Under the pieces are notes generated by a model. The model made no database searches and was not told the origin of the DNA. It saw only the letters and a list, made by a program, of their open reading frames with translations. Shown in pieces: positions 10,515-21,580 of a stretch of DNA of 64,000 nt. Within the stretch, counting starts at the first letter, position 1, and the number at the start of each line of letters is the position of its first letter. The DNA lies in contig NC_058503.1 of NCBI RefSeq assembly GCF_020382885.2, positions 23,490,535 to 23,554,534 on the forward strand. Direction: 5' to 3'. Origin of the DNA: Scatophagus argus. Its lineage: Eukaryota > Chordata > Actinopteri > Scatophagidae. The translations under genes and the position numbers were made by a program.

Positions 10515-10524
10515 CCTATTTATA
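10515..10524 (-). promoter_or_regulatory. TATA box of the 659-residue gene
   Basis: The minus-strand reads TATAAATAGG here. A start site about 30 bases downstream would give a 5' leader of about 70 bases before the ATG at 10417. The position supports transcription from a proper promoter and an unspliced first exon. Confidence 0.55.
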
Positions 10525-10644
10525 ATGAAGAGATCAAGTGTGCATCAAAGGAATTTACCTTTGATCCTTTGATGATGTCATGTCTTGCCTATAGAATGAG
10601 AACCCACTTTGTAGGAAAGAAAAAGGACCAATCAGGAATTCCCA

Positions 10645-10745
10645 CCCCAAAACAATGATTGACCAATAGCAGCTTAGCAACAGTAACTAAGCAGTGCCAA
10701 ACACTTTTTTTCTCTGCCCCGCCCCCCCTCCACGTTAGCTGATGG
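10645..10745. repeat. repeat segment shared with 13143-13250
   Basis: 10651-10697 (ACAATGATTGACCAATAGCA, then GCTTAGCAACAGTAACTAAG) is present as its reverse complement at 13197-13245. The adjoining GTAACTAAGCAGTGCCAAAC and T-rich, C-rich run recurs in direct orientation at 13143-13190. Thus the right side of the LINE carries both a direct and an inverted copy of what lies on its left side. Confidence 0.75.
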
Positions 10746-10839
10746 GACATGGGCCAAACCAAAAACTCAAAATGAATGTTTAATCAAGCAAACTTTTCCC
10801 AAAAATGGTTTCTGACATTTTAGGTCATTCCTATCACTC

Positions 10840-13130
10840 GGAATTCAGTTATGTCTGATCATCATTTAATAACTTTTGATTTTCTTTTAGCCGATTGCAC
10901 AGAACCGAGCAGAAGCACTCTCACTAGATGTCTGTCTGATAATGCCATAGCCAAATTTAAGGAAGCAGTTCCGTCGATTCTTAGTACAATACCCAGGCTC
11001 AGCGTGTCAGGGGACTCATGCACTACCCCTAGTTGCCATGACATTGATAACTTTGTTGATAGCATTGCAGGCTCATTGCACAGCACGCTCAACCTAATTG
11101 CGCCTCTGTCTAAAAAGAATAGAACTAGAAGAAGCTCTGCTCCGTGGTACACCCAGGAAACACACGAGTTAAAGCAAAGATCACGACACATAGAGAAGAA
11201 ATGGCATTCAACAAAAAAGGATGAATTCTATCAGGCCTGGCAAGATAGTCTAAAAACATACAAGGCAGCACTCCGTACAGCCAGAGCCAGTTATAACTCA
11301 TCACTCATAGAAGAAAATAAGAACTGCCCCAGGTTTCTATTCAGCACTGTAGCCAGGCTGACCCAGAGTCATAACTCTATTGAGCAATCCATTCCTCCAC
11401 ATCTCAGCAGCAAGGATTTCATGAACTACTTTAATGAAAAAATTGTAACCATTAAAGATAACGTTCAATACCTCCTAGCATCACCTACCACAAATTTGTC
11501 CGTGAATGCAGCCGCATTAGAGATAACCACTAGGTCAGATACGTACCTGGACTCATTTCTTCCTATCAACCATCAACAATTGGTTTCTATCGTTTCCTCT
11601 TCTAAATCCACAACTTGTCTCCTAGATCCTATTCCTACTGGGCTACTTAAGGAAGAGAACAAAGTCTAACCGGAGTCAAATTCCTTGTTTGTACACACAA
11701 ACTTGGCCAATAAAGCTGATTCTGATTCTGATTCTGAAGTGTTCCCTTTACTTGGCACCTCCTTACTAGACATTATTAGTTTGTCCCTGACATCAGGCTA
11801 TGTCCCACAGACTTTTAAAGTTGCTGTAATCAAACCCCTGCTAAAAAAACCCCACTCTTGATCCAGGAGTTTTAGCAAAAGTAACCAGCGACCTGTTAAT
11901 GGCCTCTGACCAGTGCTGTGTTTCAGTACTTGTCCTTCTGGACCTCAGTGCTGCATTTGAAACTGTTGATCACCAGATTCTTTTACAGAGACTAGAAAAT
12001 CAAATTGGTATAAACGGAACTGCTTTAAGCTGGTCCAAGTCCTATCTATCAGACAGACATCACTTTGTACATGTCCATGCACACTAAGGTTAGCCATGGT
12101 GTTCCACAAGGTTCTGCGTTTGGCCCGATCCTATTCACAATCTGTATGCTTCCACTAGGCAATGTGATCAGAAAGCACTCTAGAAATTTGTCACGCTGAT
12201 GACACTCAACTGTATTTATCAATGAAGCCAGATGAAAGCAATCAGCTGCTAACACAACTGCAATTCTGTGTTGCAGATATTAAGTCCTGGATGACCCACA
12301 ACTTTCTTCCGTTGAACTCAGACAAAATTGAGGTTCTACTAGTTGGTCCAAAACACCTTAGACAATCTTTAGCTAATGATATGGCCTTTCATAACGGACT
12401 AGCTCCTGCCTCTAGCACCACTGTAAAGAACCTGGGTGTTAGCTTTGATCGGGACTTGTCTTTTAACATGCACATAAAGCAAATCTCGAGGACTGCATAC
12501 TTCCACCTTTGTAACATTGCAAAAATCAGGCATGTCCTTTCCTTAGATGCTGCTGAGAAGCTCATTCATGCTTTTGTTACCTCTAGGCTGGATTACTGTA
12601 ACTCTCTTTTGTCAGGATGCCCTAAAAAGTCCCTCAGGACTCAGCAGCTCATTCAGAACTCTGCAGCTCATGTCCTGACTCAGACTAAGAGGCGTGACCA
12701 CATTTCACCTGTGCTGGCCTCTCTACATTGGCTTCCAGTAAAATTCAGAGTAGCATTTAAGATCCTAACCTACAAAGCTGTGCATGGTGTGGCACCATCA
12801 TATATCACTGATCTCACTGAACCATATCAGCCCTCTATGGTGCTATGTTCCTTAGATTCAGACTTACTGGTAATACCACGAATGTCCAAATGTAAATATG
12901 GAGCCTATAGTTAGACCAACCTCTAGTTATGCTGCCATAGGTTTAAATAGCTGGGGGAGATCCTTAGACACTGAGTTTTCAGAGCAGGAGAACTCACTCA
13001 ATCATCATGTCCCATCACCGTTACAGCACTAACTCACCCTCTCCCCCGGAGCTCTAGTGCTCCATCTTTCCTTAGCACTTCCGGAGCATGTTGCTGGATC
13101 CAGAATCCTGAGGCCTGGTACTTACCGTAC
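10840..13130 (+). mobile_element. broken L2-type LINE reverse transcriptase
   Basis: The plus strand encodes pieces of a non-LTR reverse transcriptase in several frames. They are the end of the endonuclease domain (S-D-H-H-L-I-T-F-D-F, about 10851), the thumb-proximal region to about 11669, LLDLSAAFETVDHQIL (11930-11985), a GVPQGS-like motif disrupted near 12095-12125, ADDTQLYLS out of frame near 12195, and the C-terminal region SRLDYCNSLLSGCP (12575 onward) ending by about 12914. The wording fits the L2 (Maui-like) clade of fish LINEs. It is 5'-truncated, lacks a block of the RT palm between LLKKP and LLMASDQ, has frameshifts, and is interrupted by a foreign tail at 11672-11737. It is non-functional. 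Confidence 0.85.
11672..11737 (+). repeat. retroelement tail inserted in the LINE
   Basis: Between the codons for LLKE and VFPLLGT of the LINE there is a 66-base insert ending CCAATAAAGCTGATTCTGATTCTGATTCTGA. It carries AATAAA plus TGATTC repeats, the signature 3' end of another short retroposon, so this is a nested insertion. Confidence 0.7.
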
Positions 13131-13142
13131 CAGGTATCTTAC

Positions 13143-13504
13143 CGTAACTAAGCAGTGCCAAACATTTTTTTCTCTGCCCCTCCCCCATCCATGTCCCACT
13201 GCTTAGTTACGGTTGCTAAGCTGCTATTGGTCAATCATTGTTTGGGGGTTCAACATGGACACGATGCAGGACTTCAGGTTTCAGAGGAGCACAGATGCCT
13301 CAGAACGCTGTGGCCTCGCAGCATGGAGGTGGCGGATCAATTCCAGGCCTTCACCTTCTTGCTGTGATGAGCACACATGTGCTCACTGTGTTCCTCTGTG
13401 GGGTTTTCTCCGAGTGCTTCGGTTTCACATTCTTTAAATTAGGAGAAAAAAAATCCTAATTCAAATCATTCAATCAAAATTAGAATCAAGCAAAAACAAA
13501 CAAA

Positions 13505-13561
<57 letters not shown>

Positions 13562-13610
13562 TTCTGTTTTAAAATCTGTCTTCTGATTTTCTGCATAGAT
13601 GTTTGCAATA
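13143..13610 (-). repeat. right arm of the large inverted repeat
   Basis: Reverse complement of the left locus arm. 13245-13430 mirrors 8036-8225, and 13430-13610 mirrors 7880-8035, including TTCTAATTTTGATTGAATGA, the (CA)n/(TA)n core at 13510-13561 and ATCAGAAGACAGAT. 13143-13245 additionally repeats the sequence at 10645-10745 and is itself locally palindromic (TAACTAAGCAGTG against CACTGCTTAGTTA). Confidence 0.8.
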
Positions 13611-14331
13611 AATTCCATGATATTATTTTGTCGATATAAGTCTTAAACTTTAAAATTGATTTCAAGGAAATAAAAGCATTTTCATCCGGGGCTCCTATTC
13701 TGTGGTACTGAAACAGTACATGCAGGTACTGCAACAATCCTTTACTTCTCTGTGCTCAAAAAACAAACAGAGGCGTTTGTATAGTTCGTGAGGTTTCCGT
13801 ATTTTATTTATGAGCTGTGGGATGAACAAGTGGATTCCTCTACAGTTTGGTGTGAATCCAACGCAGTCTCTCTCCAAAACCGGTATCAGCCTTTTCATCT
13901 AAGTTAAAGCAAACAGTGTTTCTGTATTTACACATGTGAAGAGCTGTCACACCCACTTCTCCCAGCACAGACGAGCTGTGGAGGAGGACTGCGTCTCAGG
14001 TACGCAGCCTGCTCATAAATCATTTGTCAAATTAGAGGCCGTCAGCGGCAGAATGTGTTGCTGCCGCCTCGTGAGGAGTCATGTTCACCGCTGAACGCAG
14101 CAATGACTTTCATCATGTCCAATTACAGCACATTCTTACATGCCCACACACACAAATCATATGGACAAGTATAGAAAAATATCACCTTTTCATGTTGGAC
14201 TCAAATTGATTTCTGAAATAAGCCATCATGCACTTATTACCGTCTGTGAGACACAGCTGATTATCCCTGTGTGCTGAAATGGAAATATTCCTGAAAGAGA
14301 ACAAAGAGATTTCACAGCATCACCACCACCC

Positions 14332-14333
<2 letters not shown>

Positions 14334-14375
<42 letters not shown>
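14334..14375. repeat. (CA)n microsatellite
   Basis: CA dinucleotide run of about 20 units. Confidence 0.95.
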
Positions 14376-14376
<1 letters not shown>

Positions 14377-15710
14377 ATGGAGACGTACACAGGCAGGATT
14401 CCCATAGGACGTCCACGGAGCCTCCCTCCAATAAAGAGGATTATAGATTTTGCCCTGTGCAGCCGAGTGTTTCCAATGAAATAACGGCCTCCTCCTGCAC
14501 AAGTCATTAAAATTTAAACCATCCCCCCTTTAGCTGAATATCACTGTACTGCTCTGCATGCATCAGAGTGTGTACTACACTCTGTGTGTATGCGTGAGAG
14601 TGTGTGTGACATCTACATGCAAGGGTGTGAGAAAATTAGAAAGGAAGATAAGAGGAAGTGTGAGTGAAGATGCATTTCTATCCTCTGCAGCCCTGCAGGC
14701 TCAGTGGCTGCTCAAGGATTTCTCTCACACACACACACACACACGCACACACACAGAAAATGGGAAGGAGGCGGCAGTGAGATGAATGTTAAATTTAAAT
14801 TCTTCTCCAAGCTGATGGTGTAGACGGGAAATGCATGATGTTGAGGCAGCACCTCGACAAGAGGGGGACAGTGCAGCACAGAGGAGCTCCAGAAGACGTT
14901 TTATATGAGCTGAGAAGCTGAGATTTAAACATTTTTAAAGTAAGGTTTGAAAGCTGGACAGTAAACATGTGATGTTTGCCCAAAGGAACTGAGGTTACTG
15001 TCAGAGGAGAGGCTGGAAGCAGAGGTTTTAGTTTTTCTGTGTGCCTTCACTGCTTACTGGAGCAGCTGAACCCGTCAAATGACTAATCGATTAACTGGCT
15101 AATGCTTGCAGTTCCAATGTGACTGTCTGTAATTCATCCTCAGAGTTTCTCGATATATCTTTAATGAACTTAAATCTGCTCCTTCAGCTTTGTGTGCCAT
15201 GATGCCGCTTGAAAAGAGGAAAAAGGTGGCGATAACTCGATTTACACACAGACACACTGTCAAAGAGGTACTGAGTGACAGCCTGCGTGGCATGAAAACG
15301 GCGTTAACTCTAATGTGAAGCCTGCACAAATGCTGGAAGTACAAACATCGGAGACAGAGAGAGGTAATGTGTTTGTAATGTGTTTCCATAACACGAGGCA
15401 GACAGACTCACAGTACAGACGTTTGTGAGATGTAATATGAGCTGCCTGTCTGTCTGTCCGCCCGTCTGTCTGCGGTGCATCAGTAGAGTTTTTCTTCCCG
15501 CTTCAGGATGCCTCCTCCAGCAGAGTGGAGATCCAGAAACTGCAGGAAACTCACTGAACTTCTGGAAAGTCACCAGTGGATATAAATAGAGAAGGTGAAG
15601 AAAGCGTGGAGCGAACGCCGGCCGAGAAACCAGACTGCGAGGTGTTGGAAAAGTGGGAGAGAGTCCGACCAGCTAAACTCTGTGTGTGTGGGTTCCGGTC
15701 TGTAATTAAT

Positions 15711-15726
15711 GGTTGCCACGGTGACA
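15711..15726. promoter_or_regulatory. possible RFX (X-box) site
   Basis: GGTTGCCACGGTGACA resembles an RFX dimer site (GTTGCC half plus GGTGAC half). It lies in a complex, repeat-free block with several TAAT homeodomain cores (15700-15790). A motif match alone is weak evidence. Confidence 0.3.
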
Positions 15727-16718
15727 GTAACAGCTGAATGACTCTTAGATTAGACAGTTAGTAATGAGGATTAAGCCGAGAGCCACGGCTCAAACGCTCT
15801 CATTCCATTCGGACCCTGGCATCACAAAGAAAAACTTTGAGTACTTCTTTCATGATATGTTTGATGTTTTGCTGTGTGACAGCCTCACATCAGCACAGTT
15901 TGTCTCCATGTGATGTTTAAATACAGCTGTGTTGCTTTAAATAAAACTCTTTGCTTTTACTGATTATTCGGGTTCAATGGAGAGCAGTGCTGTTTACTCA
16001 AAATCACCCTCAAATAAATTCTTCCAGTGTCTTCTTACTGTCTTCTCAGTGGAAAAATCTCAGCAGTTTCTGGGGCACAACTTATAATAAGACCTTAAAA
16101 TGACTGACTGGCCTTGAAAGTATTGGATTTCTCTCGAGGTTCCAGCAGCCAGACGGCCTCTGGCTCTCGCTGCATCCGCGGATCAACACTTCACATCCTG
16201 AGGAAAACCCTGGACGCAGCTCTGTGTTGGTTTAGCTGCAGTTTGAAAAGGACTCGACCAGCGGTTCTCATTTTGACAAATTTGCAACTTAAACAGGAGA
16301 CTGCTGCTATTTATTAACATATTTCGTGTTTAAACAATTTTTTGCCTTTACAGCTGTTTCAGATTTCTCCGATTTTACTCAGTGCTGGAAGCCATCAGCC
16401 TTTAGCTCGATGCAGACTGATTTACTGACGCTCCTGCTTTAACCACATCAAATGTTCATTTTTGTGGAGCTTAAAATCCGTCTACCGGTGGGAGTGTTTC
16501 ATTAAAGCTGTTAATGTACACTGAGGTATGATTATTGTTGTGTGTTATTTAGTTTAGTTAGTGACGCAGACCATTAAAGCCTTTCAGCTGCTCTGAGGGC
16601 TGCGCCGTGGTCCGGTCCGGATCTTAAGCCCTGTGTTATTTAATTCGAGCACAGAGGACCATCGATCAGGCCAATTAGGAAACTTAGTGAAGTGACACAC
16701 ATGAGCTGGTCCTCTCCT

Positions 16719-16731
16719 GTTGCTAAGCAAC
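16719..16731. promoter_or_regulatory. near-perfect RFX palindrome
   Basis: GTTGCTAAGCAAC is a symmetric X-box-like palindrome. Flanking sequence from 16560 is non-repetitive. A good motif match, but no function is shown. Confidence 0.35.
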
Positions 16732-17359
16732 CCCATAACTCAAAGACTTGTGGGATGAGGTGAGCGCCTCCATGAGAACTCCATATTCCTCTGTTGCAGG
16801 TTTGCAATCATAAATTCTGTTTTCTCCTGCAAGATAAAAGTTCAGTGAGGAGGAACATCTGCTGCAGGTGTCAGGTGGTCCCAGTCATTTGAAGATATTT
16901 GCTCACCCACGTCTTAGATAAACACACAGGTCCGTGTCTCAGAAAATTACCTTCATCTGCAGCTAATAAAACCAAAAACTAAAACTGATGGAAGTGAAAA
17001 CACAGACTCGTAAGCATCGTGAGGAAACGTTAACTTTCAAATCTAACGAGGCAGTGAGCTCGAACACATCAGTCGCATCTCCACTGAGAACATTCATTTT
17101 TCATTAGCTAACCAAACTGCGACTGCAGCTCACCTGACTTTGTCTTTCCTGCACTCATGAAACGCAGGTGGTGTGAAACGACACCTGACGTGTGCGTAGC
17201 GGTGTGACATTCACACGCCATCACGCTGAATCTAACAATCATTCACACATTTAAAAAATAAAACTAACAAACAGCAGTGAAACCAGATTATCACACACTG
17301 AGAAACTGAAAATAAAATGCATCACACTTTTACTCTGCAGCCAAATATCTTCCTGAGTG

Positions 17360-17399
<40 letters not shown>
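17360..17399. repeat. (GT)n microsatellite
   Basis: GT dinucleotide run read directly. Confidence 0.95.
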
Positions 17400-17400
<1 letters not shown>

Positions 17401-17952
17401 GCTGCAGCTAAACAAATCTGTGGATTTTACCAGCTGCACTCTGACTGCTGTCGAATAAAGAGATGCCACTGGAGCGACCTGCATTAGAAGGAAGATGTCA
17501 GCGTGTGGCTTCGACATGCTCTACATACCACAGAGAGACTCCAAACACAAGGGAAGAAAAGATGTGGCCTACTTAACCTTTGTGTTCTCTCCCTGCATCC
17601 CCTCCAGCCACTTTCCTCCTCAGCTTTAAAGGTTGAGAGATGAGCTCTGACTTCCTGTTCAGTGCAAAACAACTCGAATACAAACATTCATTTTTAACGT
17701 GCTGAGAAAACAGAGCCAGGACTGTTCCAGGTTTTTAAATATCTACCTCCCGTGTCTGAACACAAGCAAACACTTTTCATTAATGTCATCAAAACAAAAT
17801 GCTGCACTTTCCAGGATGAGCTTCTGAACAACAAAACCTGCTGCATGGTGATAATCGACTAATCACCACTTGATAAGCACAGGAACTCAAATCTCTACAT
17901 CTGTGACTGGGACTGAAGTGCGGCAGAGAGCCAATCGAAAATCTGACAAACG

Positions 17953-17983
17953 CCACGATCCCTGGGATCCCTGGGATCCCTGG
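17953..17983. repeat. 9-bp tandem repeat
   Basis: Three copies of GATCCCTGG in tandem, read directly. Confidence 0.9.
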
Positions 17984-19738
17984 GAGGAGCCTGTGACTCT
18001 GCAGCCACCAGGCCAGCTGGCAGACAGCTGCATTGTGGGAGGTGTAGTGTGGGGTGGCTGCAGGGGACAGGAGGATGTCCAGCAGCATTCATCAGTGGAA
18101 GCATCAGAGCAGAAGATGCTGTCGGCAGCCATTACCGTCATACACACACACTCACATTATCAATGTGTAAACACATCATCTGCAGCGCCTCCATTTCAGC
18201 CCACAGTCCAGACTAAAACTGCACAGAGCTTCACCATAACGTCCTCCGGTGAGCAAACCTGAAAACCTTCTGCTGCTCAGTGACCATCAGGAGCTGTGAG
18301 ACAGCAAAGTCAACAAAACAAACTGACGTACATCGAACTTTGCCTTCCTGATTGTCCCCCAGCTTCATGACTGTCTCAGGGCCACCTGATTTAAAGAAAC
18401 ATGGCAGCTGAGTCTCTGATTTTGCTTTAGATAGCAGAAGAACCACAAGACTGGACGGCGAGAACTTTATGTATGAAAACCAAAAGGAGTTGAAACGTTC
18501 CCTCACACTGTTCTTATGAATTTGGTTCTTGATACTTGACAGCAGCTTCAAGAACTTCATAAAGCCTTCAGAGTAACTCCTGAGGCTGTCTTTGGGTCGA
18601 TGGTTTGATCCTCCCCGTTTCACACCTCTGTGTTGCATCACAGCGTGGTTGGTATCAGAGGGCGGGAGTCGGAGGAAATGAGGGCTGCTGCCGTGTGTTC
18701 ATTAGGACAGAGCAGCAGAGACAGAGGACGTACGTTTCTCAGTAACCGAGGGTTTTGGCAGGCTGCACACAGCTTGTTCCCTCTATTGTTCCCCCTGTTG
18801 GACGGTGTAATGATCCGTCTTCTTTGTCCACAGCAGTCTGCTCTCTAATAAAAGCTCATTCCTCACTGTCCCCGACTGTCCCCTGGCTGCCATACTGATG
18901 CTGCTGCTGCTGGAGGCTGTGGGCCCTCGTGTGCGGCAGAGAGATGTGAGGAAAAGACGCCGTGTGACAGGTGTACGCAGGTGTTCCAACAACAACAACA
19001 GGAAGTGAGTCACTGTGGTTCAGCTGACCGCCTGCCATCACAGCAGCGACCCACCGCTCATGGATGAGACTTAACTTTACCACAGTGGTTCTCTTAAGGT
19101 TCCCAAGCAATTCTGGTTGGGAATCACTTACAGGTTCTGTAACCATCAGAAAACCTTTGTTAATAAAGACGCCAGCAGCTGATAGGTGATCTGCAGACAA
19201 CTTCCTGTTACTTACACACCTTTGATTTGTGCTGTTACATCATTTATTGATGCTAAAATCAACACTGTTGTTAATAATACGCGGCTCAGTGTGACGGATC
19301 TCGTTAGCTGACAGAGATACCATTAGCAAGCTAACCTCAGCCAGCTCGCTGTAACGGAGCTAAGCAGCATGGAAAGCTGACAAGGTGTCCATTAGCCTGA
19401 GCCGCAGGGGCTGCCGGCGTTGGCTGACGTCAGCGGACTCCAGTTAACCTGTGCTGCACGCCGAGTGGAGGACAGGCGGCACACACCACCGTCACATCCT
19501 AAGGAGTTTCCTGGAAAAATCGACCCAAATACTTCACATAGGAATCAGTTTCACGTTTCTCTGTGCTCACCTTCATTATTCACACAGCTAGCCATGATGT
19601 GGAAACGTGTAGCCTGCAGGTCACAGACACCACAACGCGTTTCCTGAATGACGGAAAACAACGTGTCAGACTCGTATCAGATGGTGTTAATCTGGAGGGG
19701 CTCTGACCACCTCTCCACCAACTTCCACCACTCAATCA

Positions 19739-19740
<2 letters not shown>

Positions 19741-19782
<42 letters not shown>
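19741..19782. repeat. (CT)n(CA)n microsatellite
   Basis: Short CT run continuing into a CA run. Confidence 0.9.
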
Positions 19783-19913
19783 GTATCTGCATAACACTGC
19801 TACATGTAAAAGCTCTCCACTGAATAGAAATGGATGTGATGTGTTGTTCTGCCGCAATGAATCTCACACAGCTACACATCCTGACCTCAATTTAACCCTG
19901 AAGAGGAGAGACT

Positions 19914-19943
19914 GGTGTGTGTGTGTGTGTGTGTGTGTGTGTG
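19914..19943. repeat. (GT)n microsatellite
   Basis: GT dinucleotide run. Confidence 0.9.
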
Positions 19944-21379
19944 GTGATTGGGGGGAGGGTGTGTGAAAAGGAAGTCAAGTCATTCTTCTTCAGCCAGCTT
20001 AATGGGAAGAGCAAGAGCCTGCTGCTTATCTACCACACCTCTGTTAAACCCTCACACACACACATTTAGCCTTTTTGGCATTTAGACAAATGATTCATAT
20101 ATTCAGCTCTGAGCGGTCGGTGGTTGTGAGGTCGCTCGTCCCTTGTTGATGGCTTTCGGACGAATCAGCAGCAGAGCCTGTCGGTGAGAGAAACTTCACA
20201 AGCAAATGACTAAAGCCAATCGTTACAATCTAGGAATATTTCCATAACATCTGGAACGAAGCAACTGAAGCCCAACTGAAACCACAGTCCACTGAATACA
20301 GACCAGCGCCACCTGCTGGTGTGGAAAATCATTTCCTCTCACGCAAGTGCAGAACGCATGCGCTAGCTGGTCGATGGCCGTCGTCGCCTGGACGTGAGGC
20401 GACACAACAGCCAGCCTTCATTATCACCGGTTGTGTGACACGGGGTTGGTGGGTCGGGGTGACTGGGCATGTGCAACCCAGTCTTTCAGCGGCACAGTAG
20501 CATCACGACGGCCTGCACACATGGAAGCAGCACTTGAGGCTAAAGACCTGAAGACAGAGCTGTAAAACACACTGGAGCTGGTTCCTCCAAGTCATTCGGA
20601 CCGGAAACTGGGACCAGTCCAGAGTCTGGCTCTCGGCACCATCTTTAAGGAGTCCACTTCCAACACGAGGGGGATATTAAATGGTGATTTGGGGTGACAG
20701 ACCACAGTCTAATTACTGGACCAGAACGTCTGGCCCAGCATAACACTGGAAAGAAAAGGAGGAAAATGGGTTCACTGGAAGAAAAAGCATCACTTCACTT
20801 CCAGAGGATGACGTGCTTCATTTGAAACTGTTCTCCTCATGGAGCTCCAAGAGCCACACAAATACCACATAACACTTAAAGACTGAATATCCATCCAATG
20901 CAGCCCAGGAGGACGAGGTTTTCACACCTCCCCGAGGACATCTAATGCATCCGTCTGCCTCGTCTTTCCAGCGTCCACAGGAGACGCTCAGGCAGGAAGT
21001 ATGCAGATCTAAAGTACTAATACAACAACATACAAATACAGAGACACAACTACACAGTGACGGTTATAGGTACAGCATATCATCGTGGTTTGGATGTAAA
21101 AGTGAAACTACAGAAATGAATTATCTTTGGGTTTCCAGGAATAGTGAAAAGCATTTTTCAATATTTTATTCAGCTTAATTTATTAATGGGGAGAATAATT
21201 TAATTGATAATGATGACAATAACGATTAGTTTACAATACAATCATTTATAGACTGAGTGTTTCTCAGCCTCTCACACAGACAGGAAGTAAATTCCATTTC
21301 CTGCTGCTCTCCTTTGCAGTCTTCAGCATTAACCAGATTTACTTGATGTGGAGCCAGAAAAAGACCCCACATCACTGCA

Positions 21380-21424
21380 CGCGCACACACACACACACAC
21401 ACACGCACACACACACACACACAG
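21380..21424. repeat. (CA)n microsatellite
   Basis: CA run with CG interruptions. A GT run of similar length lies 115 bases away (21540-21580), so the two can pair. Confidence 0.9.
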
Positions 21425-21538
21425 GCCATTGTGTGAATTAGAAAGCACTTCGGTCACAGCAGCTCTTCCCCCTCCGGCTGCTTCCTCCATCACACTGATG
21501 GGAGAGCCTCCTTTGATGTGCTGCCACTCCATGAACTG

Positions 21539-21539
<1 letters not shown>

Positions 21540-21580
<41 letters not shown>
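21540..21580. repeat. (GT)n microsatellite
   Basis: GT run complementary to the CA run at 21380-21424. Confidence 0.9.
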
